DNA of 64,000 nt, taken from the NCBI GenBank assembly GCA_014871385.1, contig CM026426.1, forward strand, positions 13,981,810-14,045,809, in the 5' to 3' direction. This document shows, one piece after another, positions 23,162-36,398 of this stretch. Numbering within the stretch: position 1 is the stretch's first letter; every line of letters starts with the position of its first letter. The notes below the pieces were generated by a model. That model made no database searches. It worked only from the letters and a program-made list of their open reading frames with translations, and was not told where the DNA came from. The DNA comes from Ceratodon purpureus (taxonomy: Eukaryota > Streptophyta > Bryopsida > Pseudoditrichales > Ditrichaceae). The position numbers and the translations under genes are program-made.

Positions 23162-26100
23162 TCAATTGATGTCATCGGAATGGTACTCTTCGATTATGGG
23201 CATCCAAGCTTGTAGCCTATGGTTTCCATTCCAAACCATAAACATCTTGTTGTAGAAGACACTGAGACCTGGATCATTAACTACTGAATTCTCAAAGTCT
23301 TCGTTGACCTCGTTCCAAAGCTCTCCCCACTTTGCCGTTATGGATGATGAGACATCCACAGTGTGTCCGTTGTTGTCTTCCACAGCAACATAGAAATATC
23401 TGTTCCCCTCCATGTATCTGCACGTAGTAAAGTGAGAAGCTAGTTGCGAGACATCGTTCTTTAAATAAGGTCTGACCACGGGTAGAGAAATCATTCTGCA
23501 CAAAGGAATAAAGAGTCGCCCTTTAGATTTCGGCTCCCACTTCAACTGCTCAAGCCTCAATGCGGAGTTAACTGTCTCTTTTACCACCACTTCGTGAAGC
23601 TTCTGCTTCACTTCGGCGCCTGATAATGGAGCCTGGGGCTCTTCCGGTTCCTTCCCCTTCAACAACCTTCCTTTGCTAAGCGAACTCTCTGCAAATCAAT
23701 TTAGATCATGTTAGACCAAATTCTGTAGCAAAATAGAATTGCCGGCACCGGCACTTTAATTGAGATGCTAATAGGACTTGCACAAAGCAATTGCCAGGTA
23801 TAGTTCAAGCATAAAGAACCCTGCTCAAACACTGCATATGAGACTGAACTGCACTTGTTACATTCACCTCAATAGTGCATAGAGTATGAATAACGATGAA
23901 TATGAATGTGAAAGAATATCCATTCCTTAGTGCCGGCACCGCAGTTCATGAGAAACAAAGAAAGCGTATTCAAAGGCTAGCACAGAGCCGTATGAGTGAC
24001 TCAAGAGTGCGAAGACATCATGCACCGGCAGACATCAGACATCTAAGTGCCGGCACCGGCAGTTCAATAAAAACAAGAAAAGCATATCCGACTCAAGACA
24101 GGTTAGGTCGTCTTGCACACTGCCGGTGCCGGCACTTCTCTGCAATGGTACAAGATAATTCTAATGAACACTGATATGAACTCGCAGAACTCACTGATAA
24201 GAACTTTTCGCTTAAATACTAAGTCTTGATCAACTGCCGGCACCGGCACTACCTGGGAGAGAATAAGGTTAAGCTTAAGGTTAAGATTAAGCACGAATAC
24301 ATATTTATTTCACATGAAAGCACACCAAAAAACAAACCTCGTGATTGACTGCCGGCACCGACAGTCATTAAACAAGTTGAAAAGGACGTCAAGCTTCATA
24401 CACTCTGACTATGAAGAACGTGAATTAATGAGAGCGTGATGGGTATTAGAAGACTAAAATGATAGGTAACAATACATAATTAGGAGTGCCGGCACCGGCA
24501 GTCTAAACACCCATCGATGAACAAGAGCTTACAGCTTCACATAGTAATTTCTGGTCAACAACGAGCACAGACCTGCACCAGCAAACCTGATCAAAACTGC
24601 TTCATATTACAGCAATGCAATTCCCAATTCACAATTTCCAACATCGCTGGCGACAACGATGTCTTAGATCCTAAATCTAAAACCAGATTTTTCAGCATAC
24701 ACCAACACTTCAAATGGCTCTACTAGGCGATCTTCCTCAAGCATTAGTAGCAGACTTGCAAATGTGAAGACTCAGCTGGCTCAAAACCGAGGAACAACTC
24801 ACACGCCATGACATTGAATTCTAACTTGAAACAAACTAGTTTGACATCTGCTTGAAACGAACTAAGACCTTGTCCAGTTGGCGAGGTCGTATGCTAGAAA
24901 CAAACTAGTTTTCCGAGAGAGAAATTAATGAGAATTTTAAGGTATCAGGTGGCACAGATGCAACTTGATATAACATAATTCGGAGTGTCGGCACCAGCAG
25001 TCTAAATAGAAGACTAATACAGTCTGCAAATTGGCCCTAACTGGAGTCAAACTTGCCAATGTTCCTCTCACTCTTACAGGATTTCTGCGAGTGCTAGCTA
25101 GGGCTTTACTCTAGGCAGCCTTCCCTTATTCGATGAAGCTCTTCTAGATGGTCCTAGCTTCAAGTTCTCTCTTACTCAATTGCTTCCCGTTAAACACCAC
25201 ACTATTCCTGGCGATCGAGAATGATCATAGGGTGACTCCTCTAAGCAAGTGAGCAAACTTGATCATAGCAATTAAACAATGCACGAGCCATTTACAGAAT
25301 ACCTTTGTCTTGCAAAGTCGAACTAAATTCATTCTTGAATTTCAATGCTAAGAGGAAACTGTTTGTGCTTGCAGCTTAAATGTAGGAACTCATGTTCTGA
25401 AGTACTTGGCATTGAACCTACTTACTTGCAGCTTTTTGATTAATCCCAATTGATGATACATGGCATTGAACCTACTTACTCAACAGCTTTTTGATTAATA
25501 TCGCAATAGATGATACAAGTGCTGGGTCTGCAGCCAAGCTTTCCACTAATTGGGTACTCAGTACAGAGCGAACTATTCTTTCACCTTTTACTAAAGAACA
25601 CCGTGCGTTGGGTACAGTCTTCTATTTAACCCAGTCTCACACTTGTGCATGAAAATGAAAACATCTCAAACCATCCACATTGACATACCAAGCACCCCAA
25701 ATAATCAAAATTAAACAACCTAATGAACCGCTACTATGCTGCTCTTACGAGAGAGAACTTGCACCGGCTCAACCCAAATCCAATACCTTGGCACTACATA
25801 AAACCTCACATGTATTGCCGGTGCCAACAGTCGTTCTGGTATTGTTCATAGATTTTTTTTGGTGGCTAAGTCCTATTTCATCAATTACGGTAATCAAATA
25901 CTATGATCGGATTGGAGAAAGACCGAAATGCTCAATGCTTTCCGAATGGCTACTATGGACGCTGCCGGCACCGGCACAGCCTACTGAGGGCACTCGGATG
26001 TACTTAGAGCACTGCCTACCGGAAAGCATTGAGCAGCGTTCAAGTGATCATATCTGGTAAGCGATCGAAGATCCGAACATACTACGAACTGCAAATATCA

Positions 26101-27068
26101 GAATAGTTGACTCTCAAGAACTGCCGGTACCGGCACATCTGTGGGAGGTTGTAAAAGAATGAACTTGTATCTAGCAACAGAGTCTTTGAAAACCCGACCG
26201 TGAATCTCCTTGCGCAGATACAATACACAAGAGCAGCATAGTATAAGAACGGCATTCGAAAGAAAACCCATGAGTTCAGCAAGGGCCTTCGTTTTGCTCG
26301 CGGTTTTTTGTAGTCTCGGTGTTGTCTCCTTCCGCCTCCACCCTTGACCCCGATCTGAGTACATCGCTCCGGCATATCCTGGAGTTCAGACATGTTTTCT
26401 CCTTCTACAATGGCTTGCGATGCCTGCAAGACCCACCTAACTCAGAAGTCTGCCATGACACAGCTATGGCGCACAAGAAGCATTAGGGTTAACACCCACC
26501 AACTCTGAACACTAGAACATCGATAAAAGTAAGAAGCTCAGCGACGACATACAAGACAAAACGCAAGAGAATGTTTTACTTGCAAAGGTGCGCAACGATG
26601 GAAGTGGAATGCAATGCGGCTGTGCATTCCTGGCCTTGATACCTAGTACGGTTTGACAATATAATAACCTAAAATCTAGGAAGAAATAATGAGCTCACTG
26701 GTAGGATGAACTGATAAGACAAGATGGTGAGAGTACTCCATATTCCTATCATGTACATTGCAATTCGATGTCTAATCAAAGAGGCGGCTGTTACTTACGT
26801 TTTTAGCACCTGTATTGTTGGAGCATGATTCTTGAGGTACAGATTTCTTCAACTTTCCTCGACGCTCATATTGCCTTGTGCTTTTGACATCTTCTTTCTC
26901 CACCTGAGAAGTTTTAGCCACTCTATCGTAATCTAATGTCTTCGTTACTTCGGCCATTTCTAACTGAGTCTCTTTCTTCTTCCTTCCCATCTTACTTGCC
27001 TCTAACTGCTTCTTAGTACTGTAATAAAACTTGCCTCTCTTTCTCACCTTCCTAGTCTGATTTTGCAT
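23162..27068 (-). CDS. ParB/sulfiredoxin-like accessory gene of element B (truncated or partial)
   Basis: ATG at 27068 opens a Lys/Arg-rich first exon (RKVRKRGKFYYSTKKQLEA, SKMGRKKKETQLE) that ends at a perfect GTAAGT donor after 26799. Further small exons are likely near 26420 (after GGTCTTGCAG). The last exon runs 23688-23162 (after GATTTGCAG). It reads SKGRLFIPLCRMISLPVV, then FYVAVEDNNG, then FYNKMFMVWNGNHRLQAW, ending at TGA. G-x-HR-x2-A at the end of a hydrophobic strand is the signature of the ParB/sulfiredoxin fold, used in ParB to bind nucleotide. The same domain occurs in element C's large gene. The protein stops soon after the motif, so the 3' half may be lost. It is divergent from the transposase at 28029. 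Intermediate exons are uncertain. Confidence 0.5.
23744..26136. repeat. dispersed near-palindrome TGCCGGYRCCGGCA
   Basis: About eleven copies at ~23744, 23932, 24048, 24122, 24235, 24350, 24485, 24986, 25818, 25963 and 26122, several with one or two mismatches. Two six-base arms, TGCCGG and CCGGCA, surround a central CA, TG or TA. They lie in the introns of the minus-strand ParB-like gene and I did not see them outside 23.7-26.2 kb. Probably recognition sites for an element B protein (inference). Confidence 0.8.
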
Positions 27069-28028
27069 ATCACATCAAAAAGAGTACTCTCATACAACGC
27101 AATAGATTTATGTGCAAGTGATCCAAGGTCTAAAGCTCAGTGGCGACTCTTCATTCGTGAAGTTATCATCATAAGTCGAACGTGGTGACCATACTAGGCA
27201 GTTGCTTTCAAAAGACAAATTAGAAACGGAGTTCAGTGTAAATTATAACAACAACACACCTAAAAGCACCATCGGGATATAAATAAATCATCAAAGACGG
27301 CGGATATCTAACACTCATAATTATAGATCGAATGGAATGACAGGCATGATTTTTTCAAAGTTCAAAGTTAAATTCCTGACAACGCATGACCAATCTAAAA
27401 TATTAATATTTAATTTATATTCTGTATTGATTAGCTATAGAGGCCAACACATTTTACATTCTCTGACAGATGCATGAAAGAATTTGTCTTAATATAAAAT
27501 CGGTTTATGAGCCTAAGTAAACATCCATCATTCATTACTTGCTTCATTCGTCAATAACGTTTTAAAAATAGTCCTTCAAACTAGAACAACACTTAGTTTC
27601 TAGAAGAATGTCCGCTAGGAAAGCTCTTTACAATCTGCACTTTCACTGTAGTTATTTTACCAGACTATTATGCTTATATTTAACTAAATTTATTTAGATT
27701 CTAACCACCAATTCTATCTAGAATTTATGTAAATGACGGCTATGTCTAATATTAAGTAAACATTTAACGAGTAGGAATTGAACCATGATTCAGATATTAA
27801 ATATATTTTGGAATGACACCGATGCAAATATAATGACAGCTCCAGAATTAATTCATTCTATTTTCCTAGAGTCCTTTTCATCCACGAATATCAAGTCCTT
27901 AAAATTCAATGTAAACGAATGTATAATTTCACATAGAATAAATAGAGTAACCATAATGTCCTAACCCTCACAATTTGTGTTTACGAATTTCTTTAGCTTC
28001 AGATCAATCTATCTCTTCACATCTTAGA
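27069..28028. promoter_or_regulatory. AT-rich divergent intergenic region of element B
   Basis: About 960 bp of AT-rich DNA lies between the two divergently read element B genes, so it must hold both promoters. It has no copies of the TGCCGG motif and no long open frame. Individual TATA elements cannot be assigned. Confidence 0.4.
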
Positions 28029-31000
28029 ATGGCTCATCTCCTTGCAGACAGAGTGTTAGGCATGGCCGTGCTCAGAGCTCATGGTCTAGGTATTCCACTT
28101 ACAGTACGTGTAGATGAGGATGGGTTGGCAACTGTGACGGCGCAACGCCTCAGCCTCAGATTTCACTTCAGAGAGGAAACTATTAGCATTGAGGAAGAGA
28201 TTTATGACGATGAGACAAATGAGATTACACATACGCTGGATCAGGTTTCTGAGAAGGATGATGACGATAACAGGTTCTGGAACCTTTATCCTGGTAGATA
28301 CAGAGTTTATGGAATCACAGAGGCCCAGATGCAGGCGTCTACTGAGATTCCGACTCCTTGTCGTTCATCTACTTGTACTATTCAGACTCCTCTGCCTCGT
28401 GACGTGAAGATTAAGGTAGAGCCTAGCTTGGACACTCCTGATGTAAAGCCAGTCATCTCCCTCTCCTCAGACAAGGAGAGTAGTCCACTAAAAGCATCAC
28501 CTGATGTTCCTAGACAGTCTGTAGAATCTAGCATGCCGACTACACTTCCAGAGAAATGTGCCAGGATCTCCCACACATCAAAGGAGGAGACTGTTACTGT
28601 AGTTTCGCTAATTAGGAATCTTGTGGAGAGACCAGGGAGGAAAAACATTCTGAAAAGAATAGATTATTTCTTAATGAGACAGGAGAAGGTTGAGTACTTG
28701 CTTGCAGTGTTCAATGGTCCTGTGATTTTTGAGCTCCTCCCTATTGGTGAAGGCACTGCCAGGTTGCAAGCGAAGGCAATGACCGGAATGGACAAGCGTT
28801 ACGATGGCCATCTCTGGACCAAGACAGTGACAACCAACATCACCAACGACTTCGGCCTCTCTTTCCGGTACTCTAGATGCGTTGGATAGCTCCGCTGCAA
28901 CAACAAGGACTCTGATTTTCTGAACCGTTGACCTCGAATTGCCGAGGTAAGTGAGACTGAGTTTGAAGGATGTATCCTTCAACCGTTTTTAATGGATCAG
29001 CCACCCCCAGCTAATTCAATACTGGTCTGCAAGGTATGTAAAGAGCCTCCCGCATGTATTGCTACATGTGGAGCTAAGATTTATTATGTCATTGGGAAGC
29101 TAAACCAGACTAGGACATGTATCCATATCGGGACTCATGATCACCCAGTCAAGGTAGGGGACTATAGGGACTCTAAGACGGAGATCAGTAGCCTGATCAA
29201 GGAACAAGTTGAGAATACTCCTAGAGCAAAGAAGAGTGCAGTTGTGTTGGAGGCGAGCAAGGTCCTGATTGGCAGTTATCTTCTTCAGCCTGAGGACGCA
29301 CCGCCCAAGAAACTGACGATGGAGGAGCTTGTTCCCATACTTGACCGATGCAAGGATATGGCTTTCCCAAATATCCGCAACTAGGTGATGACATTTAGGA
29401 TGCTGAGAAGGTACGGCGTCATGGACGCCATCACCAAGCTCCGTTATATCAGTCTATGGGCCTATGTCCAAGAGAACAAGTTTCCTGGGCAAGGCCCCAA
29501 TCTTGACAAGGTGTTCCTCTTCAAGATGTCTGAAGTTAGGCCAGGCAGTGGCGTCGACTTGGTGAGAATGATGCAGCCCGGCGGAGATCTCGAAAATGCC
29601 TGGGTCATGTTTGACCATGTCAAACGGGTAAAGTACTGGACCACCATGGCATGCCATGTGTACGGCTCAACCTATTGTCAAGTTATGACTATTGCCACCT
29701 GTGACATGCAGTTTGAGGACTGTCAAGCTCAAATTCTATTTTGGCAAAATCTAAACCTCGTCATGGAGAGTAATGGTGTGAAAGAGGTAAACTTCAAAGG
29801 CTTCATGGCGGACAGTGCCCAAGCAAATTGGAATGCAGCCCGGATAGTCTATGGAAATGGGAAGAAGGAGGACCGCATGGAGGACAGAGAGAGGACCTGT
29901 CTATTTCACTAGACATAGTCTATAGTCGCCAAGACTGAGAAGCATATTCCCGAAGAGCTATGGGAACAACATAAGAAGATGTGTCACCAGTATAGGAAAG
30001 CGACGTCTATGGAAGAAGCGGATACACTCGATAACGGCTTGCAAGCTTGGTGGGTATCCACCGGACTTGTGTCAGAGAAATCTATGGCCAAGCTAGAGCT
30101 CTGGCTTGCATTCTGGCATTTCCGTTATCGACAGTGGGGAGAATTCATGACTGAGGTAGGTTAATTCCACTCTAATTTGTTCTTCTACTTTTCTATATAC
30201 AACACTCCTTTTTTGAATATTTTCATAATGACTAAATACTTTCCATGTATCCCTTGCAGAAATTTACAGAAGAGGAATTTGCAGAAAATGCCTTCATACA
30301 ACCTAGCGGAAACTGTCCACAACAAATGGCTCCAAGCTTGGGGGAACAACGGCCAGAATCTGTATGTTGCTACTGTGGACGACTTTGTCCGTGAATTTCT
30401 ACAGGTTGCCAACTTTTACCAGTTCCTGAAAGGTGACGTGGGCGGCACAGGACCATCCAAGAAGAAACTCAAGCTAAGGAATGCTGAACGCCGGGCTAAG
30501 CAGACAGGAAACCCCATACTTCTAGAGGAGGCGATGTTGGAGATGCCCGGTGCACATGAGTTTTGCACACGACTGCCTCACATGGTAGGAGAAGAAGTGT
30601 TTGGGTCTGTCAAGCGGAAGGCAGACCTTCACGTCGGAGCTGAAGAAGAATCACATCGTCCGGACAAGGTAAACTACTCTCGTCCTAAAGGTTCAGGACG
30701 TGTTGTCAGGGCTCGCACTATGCCAATGCCTGTCATTCTGGAAGATGACACCAAAGATGAGACCGAGGTAGTTGAAATTCAACCTACGGCAGCAATATCA
30801 CAAGATATCCCATCATCACCAGTGAACGAGAAGGGGGTTCGACATGTCAATGCAGTTGAAGAAACCAGGGTAAATGTCAAGGAGTGGCACATTTCGAGAC
30901 TGCTCAAGACTTCTGCCAAGTGCTGCTGGGCACAGAGAGCAGTTACGAAAAAGAAGTGTACCGAGAAGATTGTAAGGCGTGCTAATTCAACTGCAGCACC

Positions 31001-31764
31001 TACCTACACCAGAGTCTGGACTTACGTACGCAGGAACACATCTCAGAGAACGGAGTTCTTCTTCTGCTCCGACGACATCAAGAGGTGTGTAAAGCGTACG
31101 AGACGCAGGTGGGTTGCCAAATCCTCTAGGGACCAAGAGATGCCTCTGATTCCAGAGGTTTGGCTGGTGAAGCTAGGTACAAACTTGAATCTGACAGAAA
31201 TTCGTGCACTTGAAGCGGCAGGGTTCCAACTCCCTAAAAAGTTGTCCGTCTCCCCAAGACGCCTCTTCTCTGCTGCCCCCCCCCCCCCCCCCCCCTGCAA
31301 ATCTGATTTCAGTACCCGTCCCTGCAAAAACTGACCGCTACCCTAAGAAGAGAGACGGCAAGATGGGAAAATGAACTGCCACTCGACTTAATCCGGCACA
31401 GCGTCTCTCCATGGGCTCCTCGGACTCCCTCAAAGCTCGACTTCGCTCCATCACTATGATTCCTCAACCGGGCCATGGCTGCATTATTGGGCTGGATTCT
31501 AGCGTTGCTCCAGCCATCACGCAGTACCAAATCGCCATTACCTTCTACCTCGGATGCACTTGCCCTGCATTCAGGAAGACGATGAATAAGTTTAGGGGCA
31601 AGGTTCAGTTCTCTCATTGTAAGCACCTCTACTATATTCTACTGAAGGTCTGCAATCGAGATCCAGACGCAGAGCTTTTCATCCATGCCCCTACTTTTAG
31701 TTTCAATGAGGTCAAGCTAGTCCTAGAGAGTGGAATCTTGACTCACCATTTGGCTAAAAGATAG
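28029..31764 (+). pseudogene. zinc-finger/DDE/SWIM transposase of element B, broken
   Basis: ATG at 28029 begins one frame to 30155, a GTAGG-AG intron (30156-30269), then 30270 onward. An N-terminal acidic region is followed by a Cys-rich finger (RYSRCVG.LRCNNKDSDFL, then C-x2-C in VCKVCKEPPAC). The RNase H-like core shows ATCDMQFEDC, KGFMADSAQANWNAAR and RERTCLFH, then MPSYNLAETVHNKWLQAW. The C-terminus has a SWIM finger (GCTCPAFRKTMN...SHCKHLYYIL). In-frame stops: TAG 28887, TGA 28929, TAG 29382, TAG 29910, TAG 29916, TGA 31372. Each is one C-to-T or G-to-A step from Gln, Arg or Trp; the pair at 29910/29916 falls where this family has 'HW.Q'. A 20-C tract at 31276-31295 shifts the frame. 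Closest to MULE-type transposases; clearly dead as it stands. Confidence 0.75.
31276..31295 (+). repeat. poly-C tract of 20
   Basis: Twenty consecutive C inside the transposase frame, read as a proline run. The protein-like frame before the tract differs by one base from that after it, so its length has changed by slippage or is misread. Confidence 0.8.
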
Positions 31765-32026
31765 ATGGGAGGATACTATTCTAGACATGCATTCACATAG
31801 TGGACGGTGGTTAATGCGGATGCTTAGTCATTAGTGATTGAATTTTTCCTTGTACTAAGACAACAATACAAATATTGTATTGCCTATTTTAATAAAAAGG
31901 TTTTGTCATTCACATTTATTTCATTCTATAACAATAGCTTTTGCTATGGACAAGTGGGCTTTGTACTTCGTATCCACTATTTGTTGCACTGTACTAATGC
32001 AATCATACATATCAATAGGAATCCTA

Positions 32027-33240
32027 TTTCTTGAACTTAATGCGTTTCGGTATCCCCAATGCATTTTCAGCATAATTACCAACCTCTAGCTGCACTACCG
32101 GACAAGCTACATTCACGTTTGTTGTTCGTTTCACACTTGGCAATTGTCCAAGGTGGGGGCGCTTCAACAATGGACGAGCTTCACTCTTTCCACGTAATGC
32201 TTCCCTAAAATAAGTCCCCGGTGGAATCTTCCCGACCTTGGAGTATGCATGAGGTGGCAAAGGGACAATCGGCTCCTTTTTAGGAACTATGAGACCACTT
32301 GGCTCTTCTACAACCACTAGATCTCCTATCACATCTACTTCTACTTCCACGTCATCATTTCCAGAATGCCCTCCACTGCACCCATTCGCCTCTTCTTCCC
32401 CCTGGGGAGAAGCACAATAAAGTGGACCACCAAGTGCAATATGTGATCACTAGGAAGTGAATATGAAGTGTGCTGTTTTTTATAGCTCAAAGCTGATTTT
32501 GAGCATTTTGGTGTAGTTTTTGAGCATTTTAGTCACTTTCTAAGGTGTCATAAGGTATCTTACACACATCTCAATGAAAAAAACATCTTCAATTGAAACT
32601 TTATTTGACCCCCAGTTCTAAATCATGAAAATGAACTTTTCCAAAGTCTTGATTTCTTCATTTGGGGCCCTCTATTGTCTTCAGAGGATGTTTTTTCCAA
32701 TTTAAAAAACAATTTTCGGTGAAAAAAACCTCACAAAAAGTTTCACCGAAAACAGTGTTTTAAAAACGTCCCGGGGATACTTTTTGCCAATCTAGGATTG
32801 CAAACACGACCACCCGGATCATTTCTACAAGCGTAATGTACAAACGAAGGGCCCCACAAAGTTAAAAGTGATTTCTGTCAAAACTACAATGTAATACGGT
32901 CACTTTTCCAAATGACTGCATTCACTTTGTTCAACTTTGTCGTGTTCATAGAGGTCTCTCAACTCAACAACTACAAATGCAAATTTCGGAAGTTGTAGTA
33001 CATCAAGTCTACTTTCCGTATCCTAAACTTAATTTCCTATCAAGAAGTTTTAGATGCCACTTTCTAGCGGGTTTATACAACAGGCTGAAATTGGCAATGA
33101 GCTAAGCACTTTTGTGGTCCACTTTATTGTGCTTCCCCCCCCCCTCGACCTCCACATACGGATGAAATGGGCCAACGACATCACCAAGTGAGAGAGCAGT
33201 ATCTCCGGCAACTTCCATATCTGGAACACGCTCTTCCTCG
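32027..33240 (-). pseudogene. unknown acidic gene split by an inserted element
   Basis: The minus strand reads SEEERVPDMEVAGDTALS and GDVVGPFHPYVEVEG before 33136. It resumes after the 727-bp insert at about 32406 with GEEEANGCSGGHSGNDD, EVDVIGDLVVVEEPSG and KIPPGTYFREALRGKSEA, ending near 32027 in KRIKFKK-stop. The two halves have the same acidic, Val-rich character. The exon probably starts after TTCTTGAAG near 33247. The family is not recognised; it may be a cargo gene of element B. Confidence 0.45.
32409..33135. mobile_element. 727-bp element with 22-bp perfect inverted ends
   Basis: The ends are GAAGCACAATAAAGTGGACC... at 32409-32430 and its exact complement at 33114-33135. The core has no gene. 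It sits inside the coding sequence of an acidic protein. Flanks are C-rich on both sides, so the target duplication is ambiguous. Confidence 0.75.
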
Positions 33241-33463
33241 GACTAGCTTCAAGAAGAGAATATACAAAGAGGAAGAGACCTTTTACTGCCACTACTTAAA
33301 TATCCAAGAGGTAGGTGCTCGGCGCCCTTGAATACTGGAAAATATAATAATATAGAAATTTTATCCCACTCAATGGCGTGTATAGGTTTGTTAACATTGT
33401 TTTGATTAATTTGTAAACAAAATACCCTAAACCATTGATTGAAGGTAAACTAGAGGCTATTAA

Positions 33464-33620
33464 AGAATTAAAAATTAAAAAAAATTATAAAAAAAAAGAT
33501 TAAAAAGATTAAAAAGATTAAAAAAAAGATAAAAGATTAAAAAATAAAAAAATAAAAAATTAAAATTAAAATTAAAATAAAAATAAATAAAAATAAAAGA
33601 TATTAAATCAGAATTAAATT
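33464..33620. repeat. A-rich low-complexity tract
   Basis: Imperfect tandem repeats of (GATTAAAAA)n and AAAATAAA units. The surrounding 33.3-34.1 kb has no gene; it is AT-rich, with a short CT/CG run (CCGCTCTCCGCTCGCCGC) near 33945. Confidence 0.7.
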
Positions 33621-34158
33621 CAAGAAATGCAACTTTGAGAGGGTGTGTTAGCAGTAAGGGAAAACTGGATTTAACAAAAAAAAAATGGAAGGGGAATGTT
33701 ATTAAATTGAAAATGAAAAAAGAGTATATAAGAAGAAAATGAACAGAAAAATAAGAAGATCAATTGGCGACTAACATCAACGCTCTAAAACATTTACTGG
33801 AGATAGAAAATAGATAGAGAGAATTGGAATTGAAACAATGGATAGAATTGAAGAATGTCGGAAGAGAAGTTAATCCAAATAATTAAAAATAAATAGAAAT
33901 GACATGATGAGATTGGTAGAGATGTAGCCTTCATTTTCTGCTCTCCGCTCTCCGCTCGCCGCTCGCCGCACGCATACATGCTACCCCCCACTGCGTGATG
34001 GCTAGTTTCGTTTCCCATAAATTGATCATATGTCCTGAGTCGATTAGCATAGGATCTGTTAACCGCTGAAATCTGAGTCAATCAAGTGATGGATACTGCC
34101 AAAACTGGCCCAAACTTCTCCCAGTGTACTGTACAGTACAGTGATTTTACCTTCTTTC

Positions 34159-35760
34159 AGATGTCGTTGACAAATGGTGCTGGTTCACATGTTTGTCTTC
34201 TCTTATATCCTACAAATTGGGAGAGTATGTTTGTGAGATCTATATCTCTGCAGTTCATCGTCCTCGAGACCCTTCTCAGAGCTGGACGAGCCGGTTATAA
34301 TTAATCCACTCTTTCTCAAGGCTGGATATAATACTGTCGTGAACCAGCATTTTGTGATTGATTCTTGGCCGTTGACACAGCCTCAGCCTAAACCGCAGGT
34401 ACATTGCCAACCTCTTTCTTTGTTTTGTTACCCTTTAATTTCCACTGCTTAGTTTTAATTTACCTGTCATCTGATTATGCCTACACATGTGAATGTCTTT
34501 GATCATGATAATTAGTATATATCTCATGGCCATATGAGGCCCTAAACCTAGATGATACTGTGACATACTAGGATCATTCACAGCGTATCTCATGATGATA
34601 TCATGATGCCGCTCCCTCTCTAACTGATGTTGTTATAATTGCAGTACTCATACATTTCTTTGTGATTAGAGAGTTTACATATCAGAAAATCCTTCATGTG
34701 AGATGGAGTGTCTTGCCAGTTTAGTTCTCCCTTGAGTACCTAGATCTCTCGCATTGAGAAATTTGCACGGACGCGACGGGCAGTGATGATCACCCAAACC
34801 AAGAGCATTGAAATGGGAATCTGTAGTCTACCCCGAGCTCACAAGATCCAATGCTGTCTCCAGGTGCACGGTAATTATGCTCTTCACTTCCAGTGCATCT
34901 CTCATCCTTTTCTGGTGCATTCTCATTTCAGCTCTTTAATTGTTCTCATTTGTAGGTAGTTCATATCGCTGGCTGCTTGTCCAGGTTCACCTCTCTACCT
35001 GAGCATTGCCTGTCCTTCTTTTTTTTTGCAATTTCTCCTTTGTTCTCTTCATAACATACTTCTTATAGCACGTTTCATCTTTAATTGGCAGGGTCATGGC
35101 AGGGTCATGGCAGGGTCACGGCATGGGACTATGATTGGGAGCGTGGCGCCGCAGTTCCTCGTGACAACCGCTGCGTCATTCAGGACATTGAGAACGCTCG
35201 TCTCGCTAGTCCGTTGTGGAGGGACATCATCGACGAGAGCCCGGAGTGGGCGCTGATCAGACTTAGTCGCTGGGATTACAAGAACGAGGTCGGGGCGACG
35301 TGGGAGCCGTATGACGAGTACGTCATGAACCGCTTCTATGTCTCGAGGGACATATTCATTTCTTCCTGGAGGTTGGCCACACCCATCGCTTGCCCCGCAT
35401 TCGCATGGATCCATTGGGCTGGTTGTCCGAAATGGAGCTCAGCATTCTCTGTGACACTCAGTCGCTGGGATTACAAGAACGAGGTCGGGGCGACGTGGGA
35501 GCCATATGACGAGTACGTCATGAACCGCTTCTATGTCTCGAGGGACATATTCATTTCTTCCTGGAGGTTGGCCACACCCATCGCTTGCCCCCGCATTCGC
35601 ATGGATGCATTGGGCTGGTTGTCCGAAATGGAGCTCAGCATTCTCTGTGGCCACCTGTAGGACCCCGCAAACCAGCGCATTGACGTGGAGGAAGGCGGAA
35701 CACTCCGACATGCCCTCGACATCTGGGTCTCCCATGTACACCGCTCATGAATTTCAGCAG
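34159..35760 (+). pseudogene. multi-exon unknown gene with an internal duplication
   Basis: Plausible exons: 34159 onward after TTTCTTTCAG; a piece ending at a GTACAT donor near 34400 (AGYNTVVNQHFVIDSW); and a large exon from about 35093 to 35769. The last reads DIENARLASPLWRDII, RWDYKNEVGATWEPYDEY, VMNRFYVSRDIFISSWR, then after TAG 35658 (CAG fits) QRIDVEEGGTLRHALDIW. It begins with a short triple repeat (GGTCATGGCAG). The duplicated segment introduces a one-base frame difference between copies. No family recognised. Confidence 0.45.
35265..35649 (+). repeat. 195-bp tandem duplication inside an exon
   Basis: Bases 35265-35453 and 35460-35649 are nearly identical, differing by one C in a C-run and very few substitutions. 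High identity means a recent duplication. It repeats about 62 codons of the host gene, and the C difference puts the ends of the two copies in different frames. Confidence 0.85.
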
Positions 35761-36082
35761 TATAAGGTAAATTTCTGTCTCTGTATTGCATTTCTCTAAG
35801 CGAATTGCAAATCAGTTTTCACTCAATGCAAACTTCACCAGTCCTGTTCACGGCTTTCACATAATTGTACTTAGTCATTGACGTCGTGTATACTTGCTTG
35901 TAGTACTGGCAGTCAAGGACAATCTCCCTCTCAGTGACGGTCATTTGGAGCAGAGCAATTTCGGAACAGAGTCCCATCGGTATGATGCGTTTTTGACAAA
36001 ATCTCTTCTAATATTAAGTAGCCTTCTCAGGATTTCTAGTATACACAGGTTCGATTTATACCGTAGATACTCGTTAGGAATC

Positions 36083-36398
36083 CCTCGTCACTAAGGGCGG
36101 GACTATGGAGGGGGAACGCCTCCGCAGCGGGCAGCCCTGCGTTTTTCAGAGAGGCAGGGTTGATGAGCCCTTATTTTTTGGTTTTTTATTTAAAAATTCC
36201 TAAGGGTGTCCTCCTAGAGTTAAAATTTTGAATTTTTTTTAATTCAAAATTACCAAAAATGGCCTTGGGGGGGATCCAAATTGAAAATTTCGGGGTTTTG
36301 GAAGAAAAAAACCAACCAATGGGAGTGGCTCCTAAAAATGCTCTGCTGCCCGTTGCAGAGGCGGTCCCCCCTCCACAGTCCCGCCCTTAGTGACGAGG
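36083..36398. mobile_element. MITE copy 2 with 9-bp target duplication
   Basis: A 316-bp element with long inverted arms (CCTCGTCACTAAGGGCGGGA... and its complement), flanked by TTAGGAATC at 36074-36082 and 36399-36407. The core is the reverse complement of the core of the MITE at 16457-16757, but the arms are not the same. A partial third arm (CTGCCCGTTG...GTCCCGCC) lies near 37731-37788. Confidence 0.85.
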
